From positions 1-20,873 of the forward strand of contig CAAHFI011116237.1 in the NCBI GenBank assembly GCA_900893395.1: 20,873 bases of DNA. Reading direction: 5' to 3'. The position numbers were made by a program, and so were the translations under genes. The notes under the pieces are model-generated. The model did no database searches. It was not told where the DNA came from and saw only the letters and a program-made list of their open reading frames with translations. This document shows positions 1 through 13,000 of the stretch, one piece after another. The DNA is from Euglena gracilis. Lineage: Eukaryota; Euglenozoa; Euglenophyceae; Euglenales; Euglenaceae. Within the stretch, counting starts at the first letter, position 1. The number at the start of each line of letters is the position of its first letter.

Positions 1-3000
1 AACGCAGCAGTTACCGCCCGGGAGGCGCAAAATAGCACGTAATTAACGGCGCCCAAAAACGTCATTTTTTCGGCCATTTTCGGCCGAAATCGGCTTGCGC
101 CGCGCTCCCAAAAACGAGCGCCTGCCCCGCTAGAGGTCGGCGATCCTTTACTGACTGTTGCGAAGGGCGGCGGGCGGGATAGGCGCAATTTTGCCCGCGG
201 CGGCGTGCGTAAAACGCAGCAGTTACCGCCCGGAGGCGCAAAATAGCACGTAATAACGGACGCCCTAAAAAACGTCATTTTCGGCCATTTTCGCCGAAAT
301 CGGCTGCGCCGGCGCTCCAAAACGAGCGCTCTGCCCCGGCTAGAGTCGGCGATCCTTTACCTGACTGTTGCGAAGCGGCGGGCGATAGGCCAATTTTGCC
401 CGCGGCGGGCGTGCGTAAAAAGCAGTTACCGCCCGCGAGGCGCAAAATGCACGTAATTAACGGACGCCCCAAAAACGTCATTTTCGGCCATTTTCGGCCG
501 AAATCGGCCTGCGCCGCGCTCAAAAACGAGCGCTCTGCCCCGGCTAGAGGTCGGCTCCTTTACCTGACTTGTTGCGAAGGCGCGGGGCGGATAGCCAATT
601 TGCCCGCGGCGGGCGTGCGTAAAACGCAGCAGTTACCGCCCGGGAGCGCAAAATAGCACGTAATTAACGACGCCCAAAAACGTCATTTTCGGCCTTTTCG
701 CCGAAATCGGCGCGCGCCGGCGCTCCAAAAACGAGCGCTCTGCCCCGGCTAGAGGTCGGCGATCCTTTACCTGACTGTTGCGAAGGGCGGCGGGCGGATA
801 GGCGCAATTTGCCCCGGCGGCGTGCGTAAAACGCAGCAGTTACCGCCCGGGAGGCGCAAAATAGCACGTATTAACGGACGCCCCAAAAACGTCATTTTCG
901 GCCATTTTCGCCGAAATCGGCTGCGCCGGCGCTCCAAAAGGCGCTCTGCCCCGGCTAGAGGTCGGCGATCCTTTACCTGACTGTTGCGAAGGGCGGCGGC
1001 GGATAGCGCAATTTTTGCCCGCGGCGGGCGTGCGTAAAACGCAGCAGTTACCGCCGGGAGGCGCAAAATAGCACGTAATAACGGACGCCCCAAAAACGTC
1101 ATTTTCGGCCATTTTCCGAAATCGGCTGCGCCGCGCTCCAAAAACGAGCGCTCTGCCCCGGCTAGAGGTCGGCGATCCTTTACCTGACTGTTGCGAAGGG
1201 CGGTGGCGGATAGGCGCAATTTTGCCCGCGGGCGTGCGTAAAACGCAGCAGTTACCGCCCGGGAGCGCAAAATAGCACGTATAACGGACGCCCCAAAAAA
1301 CGTCATTTTTCGGCCATTTTCGGCCGAAATCGGCTGCGCCGGCGCTCCAAAAACGACGCTCTGCCCCGGCTAGAGGTCGGCGATCCTTTACCTACTGTTG
1401 CGAAGGGCGGCGGCGGATAGCGCAATTTGCCCGCGGCGGGCGTGCGTAAAACGCAGTTACCGCCCGGGAGCGCAAAATAGCACGTAATTAACGGACGCCC
1501 CAAAAAACGTCATTTTTCGGCCTTTTCGCCGAAATCGGCTGCGCCGGCGCTCCAAAAACGAGCGCTCTGCCCCGGCTAGAGGTCGGCGATCCTTTACCTG
1601 ACTGTTGCGAAGGGCGGCGGGCGGATAGGCGCAATTTTGCCCGCGCGGGCGTGCGTAAAACGCAGCAGTTACCGCCCGGGAGGCGCAAAATAGCACGTAA
1701 TTAACGGACGCGCCAAAAAAACGTCATTTTTCGGCCATTTTCGCCGAAATCGGCTGCCGCGCGCTCCAAAAACGAGCGCTCTGCCCCGGCTAGAGGTCGG
1801 CGATCCTTTACCTGACTGTTGCGAAGGGCGGCGGGCGGATAGGCGCAATTTTGCCCGGCGGGCGTGCGTAAAACGCAGCAGTTACCGCCCGGGAGCGCAA
1901 AATAGCACGTAATGTAACGGACGCCCCAAAAACGTCATTTTTTCGGCCATTTTCGGCCGAAATCGGCTGCGCCGCGCTCCAAAACGACGCGTCTGCCCCG
2001 GTAGAGGTCGGCGATCCTTTACCTGATGTTGCGAAGGGCGGCGGGCGGATAGGCGCAATTTTGCCCGCGGCGGGCGTCGGTAAAAACGCCAGTTACCGCC
2101 CGGGAGGCGCAAAATAGCACGTAATTAACGGACGCCCCCAAAACGTCATTTTTCGGCCATTTCGGCCGAAATCGGCTGCGCCGGCGCTCCAAAAAGAGCG
2201 CTCGCCCCGGCTAGAGTCGGCGATCCTTTACCTGACTGTTGCGAAAGGGCGGCGGGCGATAGGCGCAATTTGCCCGGCGGCGTGCGTAAAACGCACAGTT
2301 ACCGCCCGGGAGGCGCAAAATAGCACGTAATTAACGGCGCCCCAAAAACGTCATTTTTCGGCCATTTTCGGCCGAAATCGGCTGCGCCGGCGCTCCAAAA
2401 ACGACGCTCTGCCCGGCTAGAGGTCGGCGATCCTTTACCTGACTGTTGCGAAGGCGGCGGCGCGGATAGGCGCAATTTTGCGCGGCGGGCGTGCGTAAAA
2501 CGCAGCAGTTACCGCCCGGGAGGCGCAAAATAGCACGTAATTAACGGCGCCCCAAAAACGTCATTTTCGGCTTTTCGCGAAATCGGCTGCGCCGCGCTCC
2601 AAAAACGAGCGCTCTGCCCGGCTAGAGGTCGGCGATCCTTTACCACTGTTGCGAAGGGCGGCGGCGGATAGGCGCAATTTTGCCGCGGCGGCGTGCGTAA
2701 AACGCAGCAGTTACGCCCGGAGGCATAATGGCACGTAATACGGACGCCCCCAAAAAACGTCATTTTTCGGCCATTTTCGCCGAAATCGGCTGGCCGGCGC
2801 TCCAAAAACGACGCTCGCCCCGGCTAGAGGTCGGCGATCCTTTACCTGACTGTTGCGAAGGGCGGCGGCGGATAGGCAATTTGCCCGGCGGGCGTGCGTA
2901 AAACGCAGCAGTTACCGCCGGGAGCGCAAAATAGCACGTAATAACGCGCCCCAAAAAACGTCATTTTCGGCCATTTTCGGCCGAAATCGGCTGCGCCGGG

Positions 3001-3515
3001 CGCTCCAAAAACGAGCGCTCTGCCCCGGCTAGAGGTCGGCGATCCTTTACCTGACTGTGAAGGCGCGGCGGATAGGCGCAATTTTGCCCGGCGGGCGTGC
3101 GTAAAACGCAGCAGTACCGCCCGGGAGGCGCAAAATAGCACGTAATTAACGGACGCCCAAAAACGTCATTTTTCGGCCATTTCGCCGAAATCGGCTGCGC
3201 CGCGCTCCAAAAACGAGCGCTCTCCCCGGCTAGAGGTCGGCGATCCTTTACCTGACTGTTTGCGAAGGCGGCGGGCGGATAGCGCAATTTGCCCCGGCGG
3301 GCGTGCGTAAAACGCAGCAGTTACCGCCCGGGAGGCGCAAAATAGCACGTAATTAACGGACGCCCCAAAACGTCATTTTTCGGCCATTTTCGGCCGAAAT
3401 CGGCTGCGCCGCGCTCCAAAAACGAGCGCTCTGCCCGGCTAGAGGTCGGCGATCCTTTACCTGACTGGCGAAGGCGCGGCGGGCGGATAGGCGCAATTTT
3501 GCCGCGGCGGGCGTA
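1..3515. repeat. Left block of the array: 17 noisy units keeping the CTGACTGTTG form
   Basis: Unit starts are 1, 213, 419, 623, 830, 1038, 1242, 1450, 1659, 1872, 2085, 2290, 2499, 2701, 2902, 3105 and 3311. The mean length is about 207 bp, shorter than in the rest of the array. Copies differ by many scattered one- to four-base losses, concentrated in runs such as GGCGGCGGGCGG, CCCGCGGCGGG, AAAAA and TTTTT; substitutions are rarer. Sixteen of the 17 units keep ACT in the stretch after ATCCTTTACCTG, the exception being the unit at 1872, and 13 have CTGACTG intact. The loss-biased pattern in homopolymers resembles low-coverage or unpolished long-read sequence. A genuinely degenerate array edge is the alternative. 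Confidence 0.9.
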
Positions 3516-3727
3516 AACGCAGCAGTTACCCCCGGGAGGCGCAAAATAGCACGTAATTAACGGACGCCCTAAAAACGTCATTTTTCGGCCATTTTCGGCC
3601 GAAATCGGCTGCGCCGGCGCTCCAAAAACGAGCGCTCTGCCCCGGCTAGAGGTCGGCGATCCTTTACCTGTGTTGCGAAGGGCGGCGGGCGGATAGGCGC
3701 AATTTTGCCCGCGGCGGGCGTGCGTAA

Positions 3728-3918
3728 AACGCAGCAGTTACCGCCCGGGAGGCGCAAAATAGCACGTAATTAACGGACGCCCCAAAAACGTCATTTTTCG
3801 GCCATTTTCGGCCGAAATCGGCTCGCGCTCTGCCCCGGCTAGAGGTCGGCGATCCTTTACTGATGTTGCGAAGGGCGGGGCGGATAGGCGCAATTTTGCC
3901 CGCGGCGGGCGTGCGTAA
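3728..3918. repeat. Shortest unit (191 bp), hairpin deleted
   Basis: At about 3821-3830 the sequence passes from AATCGGCT directly to CGCGCTCTGCCCC, a net loss of about 20 bp compared with the consensus. The missing part covers the left arm, the loop and the start of the right arm of the GCGCTC/GAGCGC hairpin. The rest of the shortening comes from single-base losses, including one in the GCGGG run and one at the variable site. The deletion lies just inside the right block, one unit after the block boundary. Confidence 0.9.
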
Positions 3919-6664
3919 AACGCAGCAGTTACCGCCCGGGAGGCGCAAAATAGCACGTAATTAACGGACGCCCCAAAAAACGTCATTTTTCGGCCATTTT
4001 CGGCCGAAATCGGCTGCGCCGGCGCTCCAAAAACGAGCGCTCTGCCCCGGCTAGAGGTCGGCGATCCTTTACCTGATGTTGCGAAGGGCGGCGGGCGGAT
4101 AGGCGCAATTTTGCCCGGCGGGCGTGCGTAAAACGCAGCAGTTACCGCCCGGGAGGCGCAAAATAGCACGTAATAACGGACGCCCCAAAAACGTCATTTT
4201 TCGGCCATTTTCGGCCGAAATCGGCTGCGCCGGCGCTCCAAAAACGAGCGCTCTGCCCCGGCTAGAGGTCGGCGATCCTTTACCTGTGTTGCGAAGGGCG
4301 GCGGCGGATAGGCGCAATTTTGCCCGCGGCGGGCGTGCGTAAAACGCAGCAGTTACCGCCCGGGAGGCGCAAAATAGCACGTAATTAACGGACGCCCCAA
4401 AAACGTCATTTTTCGGCCATTTTCGGCCGAAATCGGCTGCGCCGGCGCTCCAAAAACGAGCGCTCTGCCCCGGCTAGAGGTCGGCGATCCTTTACCTGTT
4501 TGCGAAGGGCGGCGGCGGATAGGCGCAATTTTGCCCGCGGCGGGCGTGCGTAAAACGCAGCAGTTACCGCCCGGGAGGCGCAAAATAGCACGTAATTAAC
4601 GGACGCCCCAAAAAACGTCATTTTCGGCCATTTTCGGCCGAAATCGGCTGCGCCGGCGCTCCAAAAACGAGCGCTCTGCCCCGGCTAGAGGTCGGCGATC
4701 CTTTACCTGTGTTGCGAAGGGCGGCGGGCGGAGGCGCAATTTTGCCCGCGGCGTGCGTAAAACGCAGCAGTTACCGCCCGGGAGGCGCAAAATAGCACGT
4801 AATTAACGGACGCCCCAAAAAACGTCATTTTTCGGCCATTTTCGGCCGAAATCGGCTGCGCCGGCGCTCCAAAAACGAGCGCTCTGCCCCGGCTAGAGGT
4901 CGGCGATCCTTTACCTGATTGTTGCGAAGGGCGGCGGGCGGATAGGCGCAATTTTGCCCGCGGCGGGCGTGCGTAAAACGCAGCAGTTACCGCCCGGGAG
5001 GCGCAAAATAGCACGTAATTAACGGACGCCCCAAAAACGTCATTTTTCGGCCATTTTCGGCCGAAATCGGCTGCGCCGGCGCTCCAAAAACGAGCGCTCT
5101 GCCCCGGCTAGAGGTCGGCGATCCTTTACTGTGTTGCGAAGGGCGGCGGGCGGATAGGCGCAATTTTGCCCGCGGCGGGCGTGCGTAAAACGCAGCAGTT
5201 ACCGCCCGGGAGGCGCAAAATAGCACGTAATAACGGACGCCCAAAAACGTCATTTTTCGGCATTTTCGGCCGAAATCGGCTGCGCCGGCGCTCCAAAACG
5301 AGCGCTCTGCCCCGGCTAGAGGTCGGCGATCCTTTACCTGATGTTGCGAAGGGCGGCGGGCGGATAGGCGCAATTTTGCCCGCGGCGGGCGTGCGTAAAA
5401 CGCAGCAGTTACCGCCCGGGAGGCGCAAAATAGCACGTAATAACGGACGCCCAAAAACGTCATTTTTCGGCCATTTTCGGCCGAAATCGGCTGCGCCGGC
5501 GCTCCAAAAACGAGCGCTCTGCCCCGGCTAGAGGTCGGCGATCCTTTACCTTGTTGCGAAGGGCGGCGGGCGGATAGGCGCAATTTTGCCCGCGGCGGGC
5601 GTGCGTAAAACGCAGCAGTTACCGCCCGGGAGGCGCAAAATAGCACGTAATAACGGACGCCCCAAAAACGTCATTTTCGGCATTTTCGGCCGAAATCGGC
5701 TGCGCCGGCGCTCCAAAAACGAGCGCTCTGCCCGGCTAGAGGTCGGCGATCCTTTACCTGTGTTGCGAAGGGCGGCGGGCGGATAGGCGCAATTTTGCCC
5801 GCGGCGGGCGTGCGTAAAACGCAGCAGTTACCGCCCGGGAGGCGCAAAATAGCACGTAATAACGGACGCCCCAAAAAACGTCATTTTTCGGCCATTTTCG
5901 GCCGAAATCGGCTGCGCCGGCGCTCCAAAAACGAGCGCTCTGCCCCGGCTAGAGGTCGGCGATCCTTTACCTGTGTTGCGAAGGGCGGCGGGCGGATAGG
6001 CGCAATTTTGCCGCGGCGGGCGTGCGTAAAACGCAGCAGTTACCGCCCGGGAGGCGCAAAATAGCACGTAATTAACGGACGCCCCAAAAACGTCATTTTT
6101 CGGCCATTTTCGGCCGAAATCGGCTGCGCCGGCGCTCCAAAAACGAGCGCTCTGCCCCGGCTAGAGGTCGGCGATCCTTTACCTGTTGTTGCGAAGGGCG
6201 GCGGGCGGATAGGCAAATTTTGCCCGCGGCGGGCGTGCGTAAAACGCAGCAGTTACCGCCCGGGAGGCGCAAAATAGCACGTAATAACGGACGCCCCAAA
6301 AACGTCATTTTCGGCCATTTTCGGCCGAAATCGGCTGCGCCGGCGCTCCAAAAACGAGCGCTCTGCCCCGGCTAGAGGTCGGCGATCCTTTACCTGTTGC
6401 GAAGGGCGGCGGGCGGATAGGCGCAATTTTGCCCGCGGCGGGCGTGCGTAAAACGCAGCAGTTACCGCCCGGGAGGCGCAAAATAGCACGTAATTAACGG
6501 ACGCCCCAAAAACGTCATTTTTCGGCCATTTTCGGCCGAAATCGGCTGCGCCGGCGCTCCAAAAACGAGCGCTCTGCCCCGGCTAGAGGTCGGCGATCCT
6601 TTACCTGTGTTGCGAAGGGCGGCGGGCGGATAGGCGCAATTTTGCCCGCGGCGGGCGTGCGTAA

Positions 6665-6871
6665 AACGCAGCAGTTACCGCCGGGAGGCGCAAAATAGCA
6701 CGTAATAACGGACGCCCCAAAAAACGTCATTTTTTTTTCGGCCGAAATCGGCTGCGCCGGCGCTCCAAAAACGAGCGCTCTGCCCCGGCTAGAGGTCGGC
6801 GATCCTTTACCTGTTGTTGCGAAGGGCGGCGGGCGGATAGGCGCAATTTTGCCCGCGGCGGGCGTGCGTAA
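6665..6871. repeat. Unit with a 6-bp loss in the TTTTCGGCC direct repeats
   Basis: The T5-CGGCCA-T4 stretch of other copies is replaced by an unbroken run of nine T at 6730-6738, exactly what loss of CGGCCA would give. This is a plausible replication-slippage product between the short TTTTCGGCC direct repeats, and it removes half of the imperfect palindrome while leaving the 12-base core. Confidence 0.85.
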
Positions 6872-7078
6872 AACGCAGCAGTTACCGCCCGGGAAAAATA
6901 GCACGTAATTAACGGACGCCCCAAAAACGTCATTTTTCGGCCATTTTCGGCCGAAATCGGCTGCGCCGGCGCTCCAAAAACGAGCGCTCTGCCCCGGCTA
7001 GAGGTCGGCGATCCTTTACCTGATGTTGCGAAGGGCGGCGGGCGGATAGGCGCAATTTTGCCCGCGGCGCGTGCGTAA
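6872..7078. repeat. Unit lacking GGCGC after CCCGGGA
   Basis: At about 6891-6899 the copy reads CCCGGGAAAAATAGC, a net five-base loss that removes one arm of the CGCC/GGCG inverted repeat. The remainder of the unit is ordinary, with the CTGATGTTGCG form at the variable site. Confidence 0.8.
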
Positions 7079-10000
7079 AACGCAGCAGTTACCGCCCGGG
7101 AGGCGCAAAATAGCACGTAATTAACGGACGCCCCAAAAAAGTCATTTTTCGGCCATTTTCGGCCGAAATCGGCTGCGCCGGCGCTCCAAAAACGAGCGCT
7201 CTGCCCCGGCTAGAGGTCGGCGATCCTTTACCTGTTGTTGCGAAGGGCGGCGGGCGGATAGGCGCAATTTTGCCCGCGGCGGGCGTGCGTAAAACGCAGC
7301 AGTTACCGCCCGGGAGGCGCAAAATAGCACGTAATAACGGACGCCCCAAAAAGTCATTTTTCGGCCATTTTCGGCCGAAATCGGCTGCGCCGGCCAAAAA
7401 CGAGCGCTCTGCCCCGGCTAGAGGTCGGCGATCCTTTACCTGATGTTGCGAAGGGCGGCGGGCGGATAGGCGCAATTTTGCCCGCGGCGGCGTGCGTAAA
7501 ACGCAGCAGTTACCGCCCGGGAGGCGCAAAATAGCACGTAATTAACGGACGCCCCAAAAACGTCATTTTTCGGCCATTTTCGGCCGAAATCGGCTGCGCC
7601 GGCGCTCCAAAAACGAGCGCTCTGCCCCGGCTAGAGGTCGGCGATCCTTTACCTGTTGCGAAGGGCGGCGGGCGGATAGGCGCAATTTTGCCCGCGGCGG
7701 GCGTGCGTAAAACGCAGCAGTTACCGCCCGGGAGGCGCAAAATAGCACGTAATAACGGACGCCCCAAAAAACGTCATTTTTCGGCCATTTTCGGCCGAAA
7801 TCGGCTGCGCCGGCGCTCCAAAAACGAGCGCTCTGCCCCGGCTAGAGGTCGGCGATCCTTTACCTGATGTTGCGAAGGGCGGCGGGCGGATAGGCGCAAT
7901 TTTGCCCGCGGCGGGCGTGCGTAAAACGCAGCAGTTACCGCCCGGGAGGCGCAAAATAGCACGTAATTAACGGACGCCCCAAAAACGTCATTTTTCGGCC
8001 ATTTTCGGCCGAAATCGGCTGCGCCGGCGCTCCAAAAACGAGCGCTCTGCCCCGGCTAGAGGTCGGCGATCCTTTACCTGTTGTGTGCGAAGGGCGGCGG
8101 CGGATAGGCGCAATTTTGCCCGCGGCGGGCGTGCGTAAAACGCAGCAGTTACCGCCCGGGAGGCGCAAAATAGCACGTAATTAACGGACGCCCCAAAAAC
8201 GTTTTTTTTCGGCCATTTTCGGCCGAAATCGGCTGCGCCGGCGCTCCAAAAACGAGCGCTCTGCCCCGGCTAGAGGTCGGCGATCCTTTACCTGTGTTGC
8301 GAAGGGCGCGGGCGGATAGGCGCAATTTTGCCCGCGGCGGGCGTGCGTAAAACGCAGCAGTTACCGCCCGGGAGGCGCAAAATAGCACGTAATAACGGAC
8401 GCCCCAAAAAACGTCATTTTTCGGCCATTTTCGGCCGAAATCGGCTGCGCCGGCGCTCCAAAAACGAGCGCTCTGCCCCGGCTAGAGGTCGGCGATCCTT
8501 TACCTGTTGCGCGAAGGGCGGCGGGCGGATAGGCGCAATTTTGCCCGCGGCGGGCGTGCGTAAAACGCAGCAGTTACCGCCCGGGAGGCGCAAAATAGCA
8601 CGTAATTAACGGACGCCCCCAAAAACGTCATTTTTCGGCCATTTTCGGCCGAAATCGGCTGCGCCGGCGCTCCAAAAACGAGCGCTCTGCCCCGGCTAGA
8701 GGTCGGCGATCCTTTACCTGTTGCGAAGGGCGGCGGGCGGATAGGCGCAATTTTGCCCGCGGCGGGCGTGCGTAAAACGCAGCAGTTACCGCCCGGGAGG
8801 CGCAAAATAGCACGTAATAACGGACGCCCCAAAAACGTCATTTTTCGGCCATTTTCGGCCGAAATCGGCTGCGCCGGCGCTCCAAAAACGAGCGCTCTGC
8901 CCCGGCTAGAGGTCGGCGATCCTTTACCTGATTGTTGCGAAGGGCGGCGGGCGGATAGGCGCAATTTTGCCCGCGGCGGGCGTGCGTAAAACGCAGCAGT
9001 TACCGCCCGGGAGGCGCAAAATAGCACGTAATTAACGGACGCCCCAAAAAACGTCATTTTTCGGCCATTTTCGGCCGAAATCGGCTGCGCCGGCGCTCCA
9101 AAAACGAGCGCTCTGCCCCGGCTAGAGGTCGGCGATCCTTTACCTGTTGCGAAGGGCGGCGGGCGGATAGGCGCAATTTTGCCCGCGGCGGGCGTGCGTA
9201 AAACGCAGCAGTTACCGCCCGGGAGGCGCAAAATAGCACGTAATTAACGGACGCCCCAAAAACGTCATTTTTCGGCCATTTTCGGCCGAAATCGGCTGCG
9301 CCGGCGCTCCAAAAACGAGCGCTCTGCCCCGGCTAGAGGTCGGCGATCCTTTACCTGATGTTGCGAAGGGCGGCGGGCGGATAGGCGCAATTTTGCCCGC
9401 GGCGGGCGTGCGTAAAACGCAGCAGTTACCGCCCGGGAGGCGCAAAATAGCACGTAATTAACGGACGCCCCAAAAACGTCATTTTTCGGCCATTTTCGGC
9501 CGAAATCGGCTGCGCCGGCGCTCCAAAAACGAGCGCTCTGCCCCGGCTAGAGGTCGGCGATCCTACCTGTGTTGCGAAGGGCGGCGGGCGGATAGGCGCA
9601 ATTTTGCCCGCGGCGGGCGTGCGTAAAACGCAGCAGTTACCGCCCGGGAGGCGCAAAATAGCACGTAACGGACGCCCCAAAAACGTCATTTTTCGGCCAT
9701 TTTCGGCCGAAATCGGCTGCGCCGGCGCTCCAAAAACGACGCTCTGCCCCGGCTAGAGGTCGGCGATCCTTTACCTGTGTTGCGAAGGGCGGCGGGCGGA
9801 TAGGCGCAATTTTGCCCGCGGCGGGCGTGCGTAAAACGCAGCAGTTACCGCCCGGGAGGCGCAAAATAGCACGTAATAACGGACGCCCCAAAAACGTCAT
9901 TTTCGGCCATTTTCGGCCGAAATCGGCTGCGCCGGCGCTCCAAAAACGAGCGCTCTGCCCCGGCTAGAGGTCGGCGATCCTTTACCTGATGTTGCGAAGG

Positions 10001-13000
10001 GCGGCGGGCGGATAGGCGCAATTTTGCCCGCGGCGGGCGTGCGTAAAACGCAGCAGTTACCGCCCGGGAGGCGCAAAATAGCACGTAATTAACGGACGCC
10101 CCAAAAAACGTCATTTTTCGGCCATTTTCGGCCGAAATCGGCTGCGCCGGCGCTCCAAAAACGAGCGCTCTGCCCCGGCTAGAGGTCGGCGATCCTTTAC
10201 CTGTTGTGCGAAGGGCGGCGGGCGGATAGGCGCAATTTTGCCCGCGGCGGGCGTGCGTAAAACGCAGCAGTTACCGCCCGGGAGGCGCAAAATAGCACGT
10301 AATTAACGGACGCCCCAAAAACGTCATTTTTCGGCCATTTTCGGCCGAAATCGGCTGCGCCGGCGCTCCAAAAACGAGCGCTCTGCCCCGGCTAGAGGTC
10401 GGCGATCCTTTACCTGTTGCGAAGGGCGGCGGGCGGATAGGCGCAATTTTGCCCGCGGCGGGCGTGCGTAAAACGCAGTTACCGCCCGGGAGGCGCAAAA
10501 TAGCACGTAATTAACGGACGCCCCAAAAACGTCATTTTCGGCCATTTTCGGCCGAAATCGGCTGCGCCGGCGCTCCAAAAACGAGCGCTCTGCCCCGGCT
10601 AGAGGTCGGCGATCCTTTACCTGATGTTGCGAAGGGCGGCGGATAGGCGCAATTTTGCCCGCGGCGGGCGTGCGTAAAACGCAGCAGTTACCGCCCGGGA
10701 GGCGCAAAATAGCACGTAATTAACGGACGCCCCAAAAACGTCATTTTTCGGCCATTTTCGGCCGAAATCGGCTGCGCCGGCGCTCCAAAAACGAGCGCTC
10801 TGCCCCGGCTAGAGGTCGGCGATCCTTTACCTGTGTTGCGAAGGGCGGCGGGCGGATAGGCGCAATTTTGCCCGCGGCGGGCGTGCGTAAAACGCAGCAG
10901 TTACCGCCCGGGAGGCGCAAAATAGCACGTAATAACGGACGCCCCAAAAACGTCATTTTTCGGCCATTTTCGGCCGAAATCGGCTGCGCCGCCTCCAAAA
11001 ACGAGCGCTCTGCCCCGGCTAGAGGTCGGCGATCCTTTACCTGATGTTGCGAAGGGCGGCGGGATAGGCGCAATTTTGCCCGCGGCGGGCGTGCGTAAAA
11101 CGCAGCAGTTACCGCCCGGGAGGCGCAAAATAGCACGTAATTAACGGACGCCCCAAAAAACGTCATTTTCGGCCATTTTCGGCCGAAATCGGCTGCGCCG
11201 GCGCTCCAAAAACGAGCGCTCTGCCCGGCTAGAGGTCGGCGATCCTTTACCTGTGTTGCGAAGGGCGGCGCGGATAGGCGCAATTTTGCCCGCGGCGGGC
11301 GTGCGTAAAACGCAGCAGTTACCGCCCGGGAGGCGCAAAATAGCACGTAATAACGGACGCCCCAAAAACGTCATTTTTCGGCCATTTTCGGCCGAAATCG
11401 GCTGCGCCGGCGCTCCAAAAACGAGCGCTCTGCCCCGGCTAGAGGTCGGCGATCCTTTACCTGATGTTGCGAAGGGCGGCGGGCGGATAGGCGCAATTTT
11501 GCCCGCGGCGGGCGTGCGTAAAACGCAGCAGTTACCGCCCGGGAGGCGCAAAATAGCACGTAATTAACGGACGCCCCAAAAACGTCATTTTTCGGCCATT
11601 TTCGGCCGAAATCGGCTGCGCCGGCGCTCCAAAAACGAGCGCTCTGCCCCGGCTAGAGGTCGGCGATCCTTTACCTGTTGTTGCGAAGGGCGGCGGGCGG
11701 ATAGGCGCAATTTTGCCCGCGGCGGGCGTGCGTAAAACGCAGCAGTTACCGCCCGGGAGGCGCAAAATAGCACGTAATTAACGGACGCCCCCAAAAAACG
11801 TCATTTTTCGGCCATTTTCGGCCGAAATCGGCTGCGCCGGCGCTCCAAAAACGAGCGCTCTGCCCCGGCTAGAGGTCGGCGATCCTTTACCTGATGTTGC
11901 GAAGGGCGGCGGGCGGATAGGCGCAATTTTGCCCGCGGCGGGCGTGCGTAAAACGCAGCAGTTACCGCCCGGGAGGCGCAAAATAGCACGTAATTAACGG
12001 ACGCCCCAAAAAACGTCATTTTTCGGCCATTTTCGGCCGAAATCGGCTGCGCCGGCGCTCCAAAAACGAGCGCTCTGCCCCGGCTAGAGGTCGGCGATCC
12101 TTTACCTGTGTTGCGAAGGGCGGCGGGCGATAGGCGCAATTTTGCCCGCGGCGGGCGTGCGTAAAACGCAGCAGTTACCGCCCGGGAGGCGCAAAATAGC
12201 ACGTAATTAACGGACGCCCCAAAAAACGTCATTTTTCGGCCATTTTCGGCCGAAATCGGCTGCGCCGGCGCTCCAAAAACGAGCGCTCTGCCCCGGCTAG
12301 AGGTCGGCGATCCTTTACCTGTTGTTGCGAAGGGCGGGCGGATAGGCGCAATTTTGCCCGCGGCGGGCGTGCGTAAAACGCAGCAGTTACCGCCCGGGAG
12401 GCGCAAAATAGCACGTAATAACGGACGCCCCAAAAAACGTCATTTTTCGGCCATTTTCGGCCGAAATCGGCTGCGCCGGCCTCCAAAAACGAGCGCTCTG
12501 CCCCGGCTAGAGGTCGGCGATCCTTTACTGTTGTTGCGAAGGGCGGCGGGCGGATAGGCGCAATTTTGCCCGCGGCGGGCGTGCGTAAAACGCAGCAGTT
12601 ACCGCCCGGGAGGCGCAAATAGCACGTAATTAACGGACGCCCCAAAAAACGTCATTTTCGGCCATTTTCGGCCGAAATCGGCTGCGCCGGCGCTCCAAAA
12701 ACGAGCGCTCTGCCCCGGCTAGAGGTCGGCGATCCTTTACCTGTTGTTGCGAAGGGCGGCGGGCGGATAGGCGCAATTTTGCCCGCGGCGGCGTGCGTAA
12801 AACGCCAGTTACCGCCCGGGAGGCGCAAAATAGCACGTAATAACGGACGCCCCAAAAAACGTCATTTTCGGCCGTTTTCGGCCGAAATCGGCTGCGCCGG
12901 CGCTCCAAAAACGAGCGCTCTGCCCCGGCTAGAGGTCGGCGATCCTTTACCTGTGTTGCGAAGGGCGGGCGGATAGGCGCAATTTTGCCCGCGGCGGGCG

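Noticed and set aside
5166-5531. Plus-strand open frames starting MPAAGVRKTQQLPPG, repeated along the array
   Set aside because: They begin at a start codon (GTG or the like) inside the repeat and end wherever the next length change brings a stop. They are translated satellite, not genes.
8500-9231. Long minus-strand open frame (243 aa), with others at 4987-5646, 11801-12433 and 10741-11346
   Set aside because: Each spans several satellite units, stays open only where unit lengths happen to keep frame or another frame is also stop-free, and reads the same repeated peptide. Frame changes with every variant unit, and there is no sign of selection on a protein.
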